Positions 36,156-49,439 of a stretch of 64,000 nucleotides of DNA are shown one piece after another. The notes beneath the pieces are model-generated. The model had not been told where the DNA came from and did not search any database. It was given only the letters and a program-made list of their open reading frames with translations. The position numbers were made by a program, and so were the translations under genes. The DNA is from Cunninghamia lanceolata. Taxonomy: Eukaryota > Streptophyta > Pinopsida > Cupressales > Cupressaceae. The DNA lies in the NCBI GenBank assembly GCA_027924645.1, contig BSBN01000040.1, positions 2,976,001 to 3,040,000 on the forward strand. The letters run 5' to 3'. Positions within the stretch are counted from its first letter, which is position 1. The number at the start of each line of letters is the position of its first letter.

Positions 36156-37104
36156 AAATGTAGTAGGTCAAATCAACTTCGACTCCACTCGTGTCACCAC
36201 CATCAAAATCAAAGGCAATACACCCAAATGTGTTGTTACTACATGACGTAGCTAGGTAACCATCAAAGGACCCTCTTCATCCTCCACCAAAACATCGTCT
36301 GAATATAACCTCCTTGACCATCTTGGGAAGATGCCTGTACAAATCTCCATTTTGGAACTTCTCAAGACATCCCCCATCAACTACGACATCCTCTACAAAG
36401 CTCTCCAAGAGTCCCATGTCCCCACTAACATTAAGCCCACACAATTCTAAAACTTGGTAGCCTAGTTGTCTTCCCCTCACCATCTCACTTTCAACCAATC
36501 TGACATGCCACCTATCTACCTTGCACATAATAAATATCTCCATATAGAGGTTCAATTTGCCAATCACAAAGTCAAAAGAGTCCTAGATAATGGATCTGGT
36601 TTGAACATATGTACATTAAAATTCATAAAACTCTTGGGGTATTCAGCAACTGATCTAGAACCCTTGGTCGTCTCTATCAAAGCATATGATGACACAAAAC
36701 AAGAATCAAAGGGCACCATATGCCTTCCTATCAAATCAAGTCTTCTAACACTACCCACCTTATGTCACGTGGTTGATCTTGACCTACAATACAGTCTTCT
36801 CCTCAGCTAACCATGGTTGCATGCCATACAAGTCATCCCTTCCACTTATCACCAGTGTCTAAAGTTTCCTCATAACGGCGTTGAAGTTACTATTCTCACC
36901 GATCAACAATCCTTTGTATATTGTAAAGATTTGGAAGTTGTCTATGATAGGCAATTCCATTATCAAAGCACTTATGGGGAAAATGTTAAAGATAATCCAT
37001 CCACTCCATCCGCTATGTCTAATACTTACGCACACAATCACTTAATCATCCACGTCGGTCCCTCAAGTATCCTAGGTCAAGATTGTAGACAAAGGGTGTG
37101 GTGA
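36156..37104 (+). pseudogene. Tat-like protease region
   Basis: One frame from the end of the copia insertion: LLDHLGKMPVQISILELLKT, SSPHHLTFNQSDM, then the protease core KRVLDNGSGLNICTL and the second part TICLPIKSSLLTL..LDLQYSLLLS, VIPSTYHQCLKFP. The active-site triad is Asp-Asn-Gly here, where the family has a D-[GS]-[GAS] loop (commonly IDGGAGLN). In-frame stops occur at about 36242, 36251, 36449, 36464 and 36808. The protein would cleave the element polyprotein. 37105-38200 contains a degraded link (ORF-like pieces 37486-37926) to the RT. Confidence 0.8.
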
Positions 37105-38203
37105 GTATGAGCTTCACAACACCTTTCATGTGGGATAGTTGCCTTTGTCCCCCTGCTCCCATGGTCATCAACTGTAGAAAAGAAGTCAAGATCAAAAACA
37201 AAGATAAATGACAAGATTCCCTTTGTCCTGGCACAAGTCTCCTGAGAAGAAGTCAAAAAATCATTGAATGATTGGTTATACCATGATGAGACCCCTCCAA
37301 CAAAAGAAAATCTTTAATATTTCAATGAAAAGTATCCTACGCCCTATCAAATATGCACTAAAATGCCCTACCATGGCAAAGGACTTGGCATCAATGATCA
37401 AGGCACCACTGAGCCGATTCCAGTTGGTCCTACAGCTCCCAAATAATATGCCAAGTACTTTGGCCTAGGATATTCTCCTCCTACTATGGAAATCAAAGGT
37501 CTTGCTAAAAATTTGGTAGACGTGGTCGAATCTTCTTCTAATATTGAAAATGTTATACTAATTGTCATCATAGCTTCATGCGAAGATCTTGACCTCTCAT
37601 GCATCTTCCCTGATAACACCATTTTCCTCATTGACCTCCCCCTTATTCATCCCAATCTCATTGCTTGGGATTACCAAGGACCACCACCTCTTGATACAGT
37701 CCAAAATTATGAGGCTCTCTTTGCATTCTTGGAACTCCATGACGCCTCACAATATGACATATGCTTGAATGTCGATGCCTACTTTGGGGAAGAGGAGATC
37801 CTTAGTCCAAATCAAAAATCAAAAATAGAAAAATGTCCCCTAGTGAAAACCTCTTTGAGGCACTATCAGACACAAAAGAGAAAAATAAAGACGTATCTCC
37901 TATTGAAAACCTCTCCAAGGCACTAGTAGATGAGGAATTCCATCTTCCCCCTGTACCCTCCTACTGACAGGAACGTTCCACCATCTTGATTGAAGGCATG
38001 CAAGAAATCAACCTTGGCACCAAGGACCAACCTAAGCTCACCCAAATTGCAGAAAGCTTGCTATCAAATAAAAATCTAATCTCTCAGTCATACTTCATGA
38101 GGCACCATATATCTTTTCTTGGTTTTATGCAGATATGCCAGGGTTAGATCCTTCCTTGGTGGTCCATCATCTTGTAGTACATCCAGAAGCATGACCAGTC
38201 AAA

Positions 38204-39258
38204 CAGAAGCTCCGTAAGATACATCCCTGTCACCCTTCTTGTCAAAGAAGAGCTACAAAAACTATTGGAAGTATGCTTCATTCTCCCTATAGATTACCCT
38301 GAATGGGTTTCTAATATTGTTCTAGTTGCTAAGAAGCCTGGGGGCATCTGAGTTTGTACATATTTCCAAGATCTAAACAAGGCATGTCCAAAAGATGACT
38401 TCCTACTTCCAATCATCAACATCATCGTGGATTTGACGACTAGACATGAAATGATCCCCCTCATGGATGGATTCTCTGGGTATAACCAGATCAAAATTAC
38501 TCTCAAAGACCAACACAAAACAATGTTCATGTGTCCTTAGGGTACCTACTGCTGGAAAGTCATGTCCTTTGGCCTTAAAAACTTAGGAGCAACTTATCAG
38601 CATGCCATGACCACCATTTTTCATGACATACTGCACAAAATCATGGAAGACTATGTAGATGACCTTCTTGGGAAATCAAGAACAAGGGAAGAACACGTAG
38701 TTTTACAACAACTATTTGAATGTCTCAGGGAATACAAACTACTCCTCAACCCCAAGAAGTGTGTTTTCAGGGTCACATCAGAAAATCTATTGGGTTTCAT
38801 TGTCTCCCGCAAAGGAATTGAAGTTGATCCAAAAAAAGTCACTACCATCACTGTAATATCATCACCAATAACCTTGAAATAGCTTCGTAGCCTACAAGGC
38901 ATGCTTCAGGCTATTTGTAGATTCATAGCTTAAATTGTAGATAAATGTCAACCTTTCTCTAATCTATTGCAAAAAGATACACACTTCAAACGAGACCAAA
39001 ACTGTCAGCAAGCTTTTGATCACATCAAAGAATATTTGACATCACCTCCAAAACTTATGGCACCTATTCCTGGAAAGTCCCTACTATTATATATATTAGA
39101 AACTTTAGTAGCATTGGGGGCACTTCTAGCACAACATGATGAAACTAGACGTGAACGAACTATCTATTACATCAGTAGGACTCTTGTCGGCTATAAGCTT
39201 ATTTATACACCTATGGAATGGGCATGTATAGCTATCATTTTCAGCTCTCAAAAGCTAT
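38204..39258 (+). pseudogene. Tat-like reverse transcriptase and RNase H
   Basis: A single frame with stops but no shift. RT motifs in order: PIDYPEWVSNIVLVAKKPGG, DLNKACPKDDFLLP, LMDGFSGYNQIKI, MSFGLKNLGATYQ, EDYVDDLLGKSRT (intact YVDD), LLNPKKCVFRV. Then LRSLQGMLQAICRFIA and the RNase H region (FDHIKEYLTSPPKLMAPIPG, YYISRTLVGYKLIYTPMEWA). Stops at 38349, 38538, 38880, 38931 and 39258. Several fit C-to-T decay of CGA, CAG or TGG codons. The domain copies element RNA into DNA in the cytoplasmic particle. Confidence 0.92.
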
Positions 39259-39930
39259 AGAACTACATGTTAAGTCACTCAATCAAGCTCATTTCAAAAG
39301 TTGATCCTCTTAAGTACCTACTTTCAAGAACCTCGCTCACAGGACGCATGGCAAAATGGGTTATGCTACTCAACGAGTTTGACATTGAGTATGTAGATCA
39401 CAAAGCTATCAAGGGTCAAGTTGTGGCAGATCAGTTAGTAGAAGCACCTCTCATTGACCATCAACCACTTTCTATTGATTTCCTAGATGAATCCATCCTG
39501 GCTACAATAGAATCAACAATTTAGAAACTATACTTTGATGGATCATTCACAAATCATGCCTCCAAAGCTAGAATACTCTTGCTCACTCCCCAATGTGACT
39601 ACATACCTAATGCATACAGGCTTTCCTTCCCCTGCACCAATAATGTGTCTAAATATGAAACTTTGATCATTGGTCTTAAGACATTCTCTCAATGGAATAT
39701 CCAGCAGCTACAGGTTTACAGAGACTCCCAATTGGTCATCGAACAAGTTAATGATGAATACCACACTAAGGATGACAAGTTGAATCCCTACAATAAAATC
39801 GTGGATGAATACAAACTTCACTTCACCTACATTCAATTTGAACATGTACCTTGCCTTCATAAAAAAGCAACTGATGCCATGTCTACCATTGGATCCGTCT
39901 TGGATATGCCCCATGATAGCCATCAATGTG
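39259..39930 (+). pseudogene. Second (archaeal-type) RNase H of the Tat lineage
   Basis: After the end of the first RNase H (MAKWVMLLNEFDIEYVDHKA), a stop at 39522 precedes KLYFDGSFTNHASKARILL, then SKYETLIIGLKTF, LQVYRDSQLVIEQV and ATDAMSTIGSVLDM. Asp in YFDGS, Glu in KYETL and Asp in RDSQL match the catalytic positions. A duplicated RNase H between RNase H and integrase is diagnostic for Tat/Ogre elements. It stays in frame with the RT. Confidence 0.88.
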
Positions 39931-41151
39931 GATTCCTTATGGAACAACTCCTCTTGCCAGCATATAGGGTCACCAAATCAGAAATCATATGTGATATTGT
40001 TGGTCCTAAAACCCCTTGGTATCATAACATCTACACCTATCTCCAACATCACACCATCCCATCTGAATTCTCTCACAAACAACAAAGATCCCTCATTCGC
40101 CAAGCCTCTTGCTACACTATCCTCGCTGATACCCTCTATCTCCAAAGCTATGATGGCACTCTCTTGTGATGTCTAAATATAGAAGAAGATTTGCTCACCC
40201 TACACGAAGTCCACACAGGTATCTATGGTGCCCACACAAGTGGTATTATCCTAGCCAAAAAGCTCCTAAGCACAAGATATTATTGGCCCATAATGGAACA
40301 TGATGCATGTGAATATGTGAAGAAATGCAAGCCTTGTCAGTAGCATAGAGACCTCATTCACACTCCCTCTCAGGCATTGCAACCAATCATGACACCATGG
40401 TCCTTTTCTCTATGGGGCCTAGATCTCGTTGGCAAGATCCACCCTCCCTCCTTTGATGGCCACAAGTTCATCATCACCACCACCGAATACTTCACAAAGT
40501 GGGTCTAAGCTATTCCCCTCACTTTTACCACTAGCTCGTAGATTGCTAAACTCATCCTCTACCACATCATTTTCCGGTATGGCATCCCATCCACCCTTGT
40601 CATAGATAATGTAAAACCCTTTAAAAACAATGATGTTCGTGGCCTTTGTGAATAATTCCACATTCAACATCATTGGTCCACCCCATATTACCCCCGAGGA
40701 AACGACCAAGCTGAGGCAACTAATAAGACCCTACTCAATATCCTTAAGAAATTTGTCAATGAAATTGGTTGTGACTAGCACCTCCACATCCATCCCACCT
40801 TTTGGGCCTATTGCACTTGCATCTATACCCCAACTGAAACCACTCCATACTCACTTGTCTTTGGAGATGAAGCCATCTTGCCAATTGAAATCAAACTCCC
40901 CTCCTTGTGCATGTCCTTGTGTAATATCATCACTGGGGAAGAATACCGTGTTGCATGCCTACAAGAGTTATAGAATTGGATGAACGATGCCTCAAGACAT
41001 TAAATCATCTCCAGAACCAGCTCCGTAGATCTTACAACAATAAAATCTGTGCCAGAGAATTTGTAGTAGATGACCTGGACCTAAAGGAAAATCAAAGGAA
41101 TATTTCAGGAGACAAGAAAGGAAAATTTGAACTTAATTGGTTGGGCCCCTA
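39931..41151 (+). pseudogene. Tat-like integrase, left part
   Basis: In the same frame as RT up to about 40970: zinc-binding region HEVHTGIYGAH..CKPC, then the catalytic core with Asp in LWGLDLVGKI, Asp in TLVIDNVKPFKN and Glu in NDQAEATNKTLL. All three catalytic residues remain. Stops at 40167, 40341, 40506, 40542, 40651 and 40776. A frame shift near 40970 leads to LDERCLKTLNHLQNQLRRSY and FELNWLGPYV. Here a copia element interrupts the GPY motif; the rest is at 45439. Confidence 0.88.
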
Positions 41152-44100
41152 TGTTGGAACTAGACAACTGAGAGGGGGGGTATCAGTTGTCCCACAATAA
41201 AAACTATTATGCTTTTAACCTTCTTTATTACCTTACTATCAGATTAGTGATGTAAACATTAAAGCATAGATCAACAACATAAGAACAAAAACATAAACAA
41301 CACATTTGACACCAAGATTTTGATGTGGAAACCCAGTTAAGGGAAAAATCACGGTGGGGGTTAACCCACAAAATGCGTACCCTATTAAAAGTACTTAGTA
41401 AAATAGAAGGCACATGCCTTTGAGTGCACTGCCCAGACCTCACTGCTCAAAAGAGAGGCTTACTGCCTATAGAATTTATTTAGAAAGAATTAACTGAGAA
41501 ATAGCATCTAATTCATGTCTGATTCAATTTCAATAAATGCTCAAGAACTTTTGCTCTGCCCCAAATTCTTCTTCACACTCTATACTGCTTTCACTCCTTT
41601 TCTTCTCTACTCTGCTCTTGATCCTTTCTTCAAATTGATCTATTCTGCACAAGGATGATTTCAATACCTCTTCAACAAGTATTTATATACTTCATCAACC
41701 TTGGAATGATCAACAAGGTTGACTAACCTTGATGCGGATCATCACACTATTGGCTAAACACAATTGAGACTTGAATCTTCTTCTACAACTACTCCACACT
41801 TCATAAAAATACTCTAAGGCATCTGCAACAGGCTAGGAACATCTGGTTGGTCAAGACTGGGAAGAACATCAACCTCAAAGAGAAAATCCTCAGTCAACAA
41901 GCTTAAAATTCAATACAGACCTCTAACATAGTAGCCATATGATCCAGAGACCTCCACAAGCACATTGAATTCACCAATAACATCCATTCTAAACCAAATT
42001 ATCAGAAGCATTTGAATCTTCCTTTGGAATCTCAAGAACACTCTCTGCCATGACTGTCAAACTAGAAGGATAGCTTGCAGACCTCCAAACCACGAACCAC
42101 TAGTGTTGATGATACACATTGACTTCCCAAACAGGCCTTCAGATCCGCAGATCACAATTTATATTATTGGAGCAATCTGGACCTCTTTCATGTCACTCTA
42201 TCTTTCCTGAGTATTGCAGGAATCGGTTATACTCAGATGGCCATAACTCCTTCAAATCTTCATGCGGATCTCTCAAATCTTAACTAGAGCAATCTCTAAC
42301 AATCCTATACACAACCACATGATTCGTATGCATTGATTGTCATTAATTTTCTCAATATCCTCAATAGTCCAGTCTTCTATGTAGATAGAAAAATAGGATA
42401 CAATTGACACCAATGACAACAAGGATATGTTGTCATCAATGACAAAGGGGGAGATTGTTGCAAATATGTTGTCATAAATGTTTGGTGAGATGAATTTCTT
42501 CCTAGGTCTGCAAATTGTTCAATCTGATCAGCAAATGCTTTACACATGCATTCATTTCCACCAAAAATGATATCATCAACAAAAACTTCAACAATTAGAA
42601 TGTCCTCATGATCAATTTTGAAGTAGAGATTACTATCAGCAGTACCTTTGCTAAATCCTAGCTTAAGAAAATGCTTATCCAATCTGGTATACCAAGCTCT
42701 TGGAGCTTTCCAAGATTCTGCATTTACCATCCTTGAATCGAAGATCATAACCCTTGTCAACCATCTGTCCAACACTGAGAAAATTATGTTTCAGTCCTTC
42801 CACATATAGAACATCATTGGTGTTGTTCTTGCCATCAAAAGAGATGGATCCTCTACCATGGATTCTACCAGCTGAGTTGTCTCCAAATTTCACAAGTCTT
42901 CCTTCATAGTTTTCAAAATTCACAAACTTACTCTTGTCACCAGTCATATGATGAGAACATCCAATATCAATCACCCATTCATCCTTTTCAATAACCAGAG
43001 TAGCCAAGGCACTTTCCAGATTTTCACAGTTAACAGATTCAACAGACATCGGATCTTCTTCTTTGATAGCAATAAACACCCAATCATTTTTAGAGGAGCC
43101 TCCATGATCAGATTCATCATCTGTTACCCCTTCTTCTCCATTTTCTTGGACATAGTAACATTTATTCTGACCTTTATACTTGTTAGGTTTTAGTTTTGAA
43201 AACCTTTCTAGACATCTTGAGGCAAAATGACCAATCCTATTACAAGCAAAACATTTGAGTGGTAATTTTCCTTCATACTTACTAGATCCTCTTGGCATTC
43301 TTCTGGCAATAAGAGCTTCAAGATCTATTGTTTCTATTTCAACATCTTCAAGATCCTTTCTCGTCTTCATAAATCTGTTTGATCTTGTAGAGGAACTTTC
43401 ACCCGGATCATATCTTTTTTTCCATACACACTGGCCTTAAATGTAGATTTAGACTTGGGAAGAGAATCACCAAACTCACTTAATTCGAAAGCTGAAATAT
43501 TGCCAACCAGATGATCTCTTGTAACTTCTAAGATTGTCTTGATCTCTTCTATAGCTACAACCTTATGTTTGTATGAATTTGGTAAAGATCTAAGTACTTT
43601 TGATACAATTTTTGATTCTTCCAAAGTTCCACCAGCACCCCTGATGCCACACACAAGTTCATTTATCTTTTACATGTAGATTGTGATGTTTTCATCTTCG
43701 CTCATCCGCATAGTTTCAAATTGTCCTCTTAGAATTTGCATCTTTGCACATTTGACATATTTATCACCTTCATATAGATACTCCAACTTTTTCTAGATTT
43801 CATAAATAATTTTTAGACCAAAGACATTTGTCATCTCTAAATTAGTCAGGGCACTCAACAAGGCTTCTTTAGCTCGAAGATTATTTTTAGCATCTTTGAT
43901 TTGATTAGGAGTTGAAGGACCTTTCTCCGGAGGTTTATACTCAACACTGGTTATTTCCCAATAAGCATCGCCCATGCATTGCAAATGACACTCCATGTGA
44001 TTTTTCCAAATAGAATAATTTGTTCCATCAAATCTTGGACTATCCTTCTTGTAGGTTGACATCTTGGATCTCCTCAAGTGGTTAGGCTTTTATGAGAGGA

Positions 44101-45438
44101 TCTGGCTCTGATACCAATTTTTGGAGCTAGACACTAAGAGAGGGGGTGAATTAGTTGTCCCACAATAAAAACTTTTCTGCTTTTAACCTTGTTTATTACC
44201 TTACTATCAGATCAGTGATGCAAACATTAAAGCATAGATCAACAACATAAGAGCAGAAACATAATCAACACATTTGACACTAAGATTTTGACGTGGAAAC
44301 CTGATTAAGGGAAAAACCACAGTGGGGGTTAACCCACAAAATGGGTACCCTGTTAAAAGTGCTTAGTAAAATAGAAGGCACATGCCTTCGGGCGCACCGC
44401 CCAGAGCTCACTGCTCAAAAGAGAGGCTCATTGCCTACAAAATTTATTTAGAAAGAATTAATTGAAAATAGCATCTAATTCATGCCTGATTCAGTTTCAA
44501 TGAATGCTCAAAAACTTTTGGTCTACCCCAAATTCTTCTTCACACTCTATACTGCTCTCGCTCCTTTTCTTCTCTGCTCTGCTCTTGATCCTTTCTTCGG
44601 ATTGATCTTTTTTGCACAAGGATGATTTCAATACCTCTTCAACAAGTATTTATATACTTCATCAACCTTGGAATGATTAACAAGGTTGGCTAACCTTGAC
44701 ACGGATCATCACACTGTCAGCCAAACACAATTGAGACTTGAATCTTCTTCTACAACTACTCCACACTTCATAAAAATACTCTAAGGCATCTGCAACAGGC
44801 TAGGAACATCCGGTCAGCCAAGACTGGGAAGAACATCAACCTCAAAGAGAAAATCTTCAATCAACAAGCTCAAACTTCAATGCGGACCTCTAACATAGAG
44901 GCCATACGATCCAGAGACCTCCACAAGCACATTGAATTCACCAATAACATCCATTCTAAACCAAATTATCAGAAGCATTTGAATCTTCCTCCGGAACCTC
45001 AAGAACACTCTCTGTCATGACTATCAAACTAGAAGAATAGCTTGCGAACCTACAAACCATGAACCACTAGTGTTGATGATACACATTGACTTCCCAAACA
45101 TGTCTTCAGATCTACAGATCACAATTTTATATTAGCAGAGCAATTCAAACCTCTTTCCTATCACTATGTCTTTCTTGAGTATTGTAGGAACCAGTTCTAC
45201 TCAGATGGCCATAACTCCTTCAAATCTTCATGCGAATTTCTCAAATCTTAAATGGAGCAATCTCTGACAATCCTCTACACAGCCACATTATCCACATGCA
45301 TTGATTGTCATTAATTTTCTCAATATCCTCAATAGTCCAATCTTCTATGCAGACAACAAAATAGGATATAGTTGACACCAATGGCAACAAGGATATGTTG
45401 ACATCAATGACAACCCACTTAGGCACATATTTGCAACA
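41152..45438 (-). mobile_element. Second nested, internally deleted Ty1/copia element
   Basis: A perfect 5-bp duplication CCCTA (41147-41151 and 45439-45443) flanks it. The right (5') LTR is about 44119-45438 (1320 bp). The left LTR starts at 41152 and runs to about 42435. The PBS is on the - strand at 44104-44116 (TGGTATCAGAGCC, next to the LTR). The LTRs are clearly similar, with moderate divergence. It sits in the integrase GPY motif of the Tat-like element. Confidence 0.9.
42377..44077 (-). pseudogene. Copia gag, zinc knuckle, protease and RT fragment
   Basis: From high to low coordinates: gag (44077-43793, RFDGTNYSIWKNHMECHLQ); gag continuation (43654-43367, KVLRSLPNSYKHKVVAIEE); CCHC knuckle CFACNRIGHFASRC; protease WVIDIGCSHHMTGDKSKF, where the usual DSGCS is DIGCS; and GRGSISFDGKN, LKHNFLSVGQM. 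After CRILESSKSLVYQIG the sequence jumps into the RT C-terminal part (KAPRAWYTRLDKHFLKLGF, ILIVEVFVDDIIFGG). Integrase, the RT start and RNase H are missing. A stop also separates the two gag pieces near 43668 and 43795. Confidence 0.87.
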
Positions 45439-45552
45439 CCCTATATAGTTGTCTCTAAATATGGTTTAGGAGCATATCACCTGACCATTCTTGAAGGCGG
45501 CGAACTTGAAGAACCCATGAACATCATCCATCTTAAGAGGTTCTATGCCTAG
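45439..45552 (+). pseudogene. Tat-like integrase, right end
   Basis: Resumes the GPY motif after the copia insertion: PYIVVSKYGLGAYHLTIL, then EPMNIIHLKRFYA and a stop. This completes pol. 45553-47128 holds His/Pro/Ser-rich frames by composition only; I recognise no protein there. Confidence 0.85.
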
Positions 45553-47128
45553 GTTGCTAAGTACCCTATCAAAAAATCTAAAAAAAAATGTCAAAAAAAA
45601 AGAAAAAAGAAAAAGAAAAATAATTTGTCCTATGGTGAAAATCACTTCCTGTGGTACATTGGGCAAGTACCATGATAAAAACCTGTTTACAGGTGTCATG
45701 TGTAGTCTCAAACTGGATCCACTATTCATCCATTTTCCCATCATCGCTACACGCATCCATTCCCACCCATTCCATCAACCTTTTCCCTCCCATCAAATAT
45801 CCTCACTATTTGAGATCCCATCCCCTTGTCCTCCAACTACCATGCTAGGACCATCATACCTCCCCAATTTTCCTCACCCACTTACCCACACCTTACATTA
45901 CCTAACCTTTCCTTCATCACTTGTTAAAGAGAGTGAGTAACAAAAAAGCATAAATCACACCCACGATCGATCCTCTCACTTGGACCCTCCCTCATCATCC
46001 ACCTAGCTTGCCATATCATCCTAGTCTCCCTTGATCCCTCATCCCCCAGTCCCTTTCATGGTTTTTATAGCATCATGTGTTTGCACCACCAACAAAGTTA
46101 CCCAACTGGTTACTCTATCCCCCCACTCCATCCATCCTCCATCTGTCATCCCCTATCCTCACATCCCCATCCTATCCTTCTCCTAACCATGATTTTAATA
46201 CCATTGTACAATTTGAAGACTAACAATTCCGTTCTCTATCCACCCTTCATCAACTACATCAAACCATCCTCATCCCATTCATCAATTCACCAAAACTACA
46301 TACATCACCACCCGCACCCTAGTGTGCCTTGATCCCGTGGGTACAGGGTATGTAGATAGTCTAGAATATGAAGGATGTATTTAGTACTCAGGCACACATG
46401 ATGCCCCATCTCCAACCTTTTTGGTTGTCCCTACCATTTGAGCTTGACTTCTCCACTAATCATATCCCATCAATCATCTACACTCTCTCCATAATAAACA
46501 TACACGATCTCCTCTCATCTCCATTATTAGATTTGACCCTCATACAACAAACATCCTATGCATACCTACACAAGCATCCCGCTTTTATCAAAATCACATA
46601 CACCAAGATTCTCCTCGACCATATCCTATTGCCCACATATCTATCTGCTTATCATTCGACTTATCCAAATCATCATCAAACCCTACCTTATATATGCATC
46701 CTTCCTACAATAGGTAGAATCCTAAATCTGCATAACTCTTGGCAAGAGATATGATGGATGTATGTTTGTCAGTTGGTCTTTTGTTGGTTTTATTTTTGTT
46801 CCATTCTCTGATCACTTCAATACCACCTTGATCTTTCCATATCTTGGTGTGTGGCAAAGGACTCAGAATGGGGCATCATCATTGCTTTTGTGTGCCGTTC
46901 TTGTTGGATGATTCTTATTACTCCAACTTAATATTCATATCTTGTGTGTGTTGGAATGGCTTCTTGCATGCCAATTGTCCTTTTGCATCTAAGGTCCTTT
47001 TATACCTTTTGTGCACTTAGGACTTATGCTGTAAGTTTTCTTCCTCACATGTCTAGACAAGGTTGTATTATTTTGGACATGTTTAAGATCATCCTTTGTT
47101 TTCCATGTCAAGTCCTATGCACGGGATG

Positions 47129-48092
47129 GGTAAAAGTATAGAACTGTGTCACACTTTTGGCCAACTTATCAGCATGAGTGAATTTAAACATTTCCAACTA
47201 AAAGTCATTTTTTGTCAAACATATGGTCTAGTGAGATTCATTCTAGCTAAGTTAGCTATGGGCCACAACTTTTCCAACTAGAAGTGTCCACTAAATACAT
47301 ATGTAGAATCACTTGGGGGGCAATTTACCAAAAAAACAAAAATGTTCAAAAAAGGTTGACATTTCAACAACTCCTACTCATGTAAATATTTAAAAAAAAA
47401 TCTAAAAACACCCTTTTGTAGATTTGTAAGTGTAGTTTTCAAAAATGTGATTTTTTAATAGTTTAATTATTGTTTATATTTTATTTTTTATTTTTACTAA
47501 AAGTAGGTCATCAACACCAAAATATAAGGTTGGTTGTCTTATCAAGAAAAAAATACTAAAGTTTATTAATTTTTTTTTTAAAAAAATGATGCACTAGAGA
47601 AGAGATTCCATGTCAAGATGATATAATTTTTTTCTATTTTGGATAAATAGTCAAAACAAAAGCTGACATCGCATTGAAATAATTATGTTTTCAATACACA
47701 AAATTTTTAATATTTATCTAAAAATATATATTTATCAAAATGTGGAAAAAATAAATTCATGCACTAAAGTTTCAAGTTATAAATACATAAAAAAAAATTG
47801 AAGGAAAAAAAAAAATTACTATATAAAGAGCGATGTCCCGCTTAACTTCATTTTTCAACATTTTATCACCAACTAAATTATAGTGTCAATTTTACAAAAA
47901 ATATATTCAAATAATTTTTTTATTTTTATAAAAAAATACAAACATAAAATACACTAAAAAATAAACATTTCATTAGTTTACATCATTTCAAAATTCAAAA
48001 TATATGTCACTTTTTAGTGATTCAAGTTAAAAATTTAGATTAGTGTTGGTCGTTTCCTTTATAAAAGTGTGACACAACTTTGTGCTTTTACC
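47129..48092. mobile_element. Possible small DNA transposon with inverted ends
   Basis: The left end GGTAAAAGTATAGAACTGTG (then TCACACTTTT) and the right end read on the - strand, GGTAAAAGCACAAAGTTGTG (then TCACACTTTTATAAAGG), form inverted repeats of about 30 bp. The inside is AT-rich and non-coding. No target duplication is obvious, so the superfamily is unknown. Confidence 0.5.
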
Positions 48093-48539
48093 TAGATACA
48101 ATGCCACCTTGGTTCCTCATACCCTGGTGCATAACATCTTATGTTATATCAACATAAGTGCTCATAATTGCAGTATTTGTAATACATTCAACCCCCCCTT
48201 TCAAAATCATGATGTTTGGTCTCCCCTAAAGGGTTTAGGTTCACAAACCCCATCCTTTATTGGTACCTACATTTTACATTCCTTCCCAACTACCATCATT
48301 CCCCTTTGCTCTAAGATTCATCAAAACAATCTTACCATTTCACCTCTTGCACTCACATACTGACACCCCCTTTCCTCCTACCCTAATTATCCCATATGCA
48401 CACATTCTTCTCTACAATCCTCTTATCCACCTACACTATTCCATGTGATCATTTTCAGGGCCTATGTATCATGATCAACAAAATCAACACACAAACCAAC
48501 CTTATATCATCTATATACATACCCCGTCATACCAACCCC

Positions 48540-49320
48540 ATTTAGTTCTCATCATCTACCCCACTATCCATTATCATTTTTATCCATTATTATCATCATC
48601 CATCTATTATCATTTTTATCCATTATTACATCCAATCCATTATCATTTTATCCATTATTAAATCATCATCCTTTATCATTTTTATCCATTATTATATCTA
48701 ATCCATTATAATTTTATCCATTATTATTGTCATCCATCCATTATCATTTTTATCCATTATTACATCTAATACATTATCATTTTATCCATTATTACATCTC
48801 ATTCATTATCATTTTTATCCATTCTTACATCACATTATTATCATTTGCATCCATAATATATGTTTATTAATCTAAACATATCCATTTCATTACCCATTTG
48901 CATCCATAATATATGTTTATTAATCTAAACATATCCATTTCATTATCATTTGAATCCATAATATATATTTATTAATCTAAACATTATCCATTCCATGATA
49001 TCCATCAACACATAATCCATCATCATGCATACAATCACAATCATACATAACCATCATAATAATCATCATCCATCTCATCATACATCATAATCTGTCTAAT
49101 CATAATCATACATAATCCATGCATCTAATCATAAAACACCATAATCCCTCCATCTAATCATACATCCTGCATAATCATCATCACATCATAATCACACATA
49201 TTATAATACATAATCCACATCATAATAATCTAATCATACATCCTACAAATCATAATACATCTCATATATCATCATACATCACCATAAATAAACCTTCACA
49301 TCATAACACATAAATCAAAG
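48540..49320. repeat. ATCCATTATCATTTT minisatellite and flanking CATCATA-rich DNA
   Basis: About eight copies of a 33-35 bp unit (ATCCATTATCATTTTTATCC..ATTATTACATCTA) at 48560-48835, then three copies of a 51-54 bp unit (GCATCCATAATATATG..CTAAACATATCC) at 48850-48990, then irregular CATCATA/CATAATC runs. 48093-48540 shows no recognised feature. The second Tat-like element has similar ATGATG-rich DNA at 60.4-61.1 kb in the equivalent place. Confidence 0.75.
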
Positions 49321-49439
49321 TCCATCAATCGCCACCAAAATGCCATCTCATATACATCTCAAAAAATGATCATGATACAATATATACATGGGCTCCACAG
49401 AACCATCAAAAATACAAACAAATAAGCACATAGGCCTCT

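Noticed and set aside
45545..46754. His/Pro/Ser-rich frames after pol
   Set aside because: No domain, composition-driven, and without conserved ends; treated as the element's 3' region.
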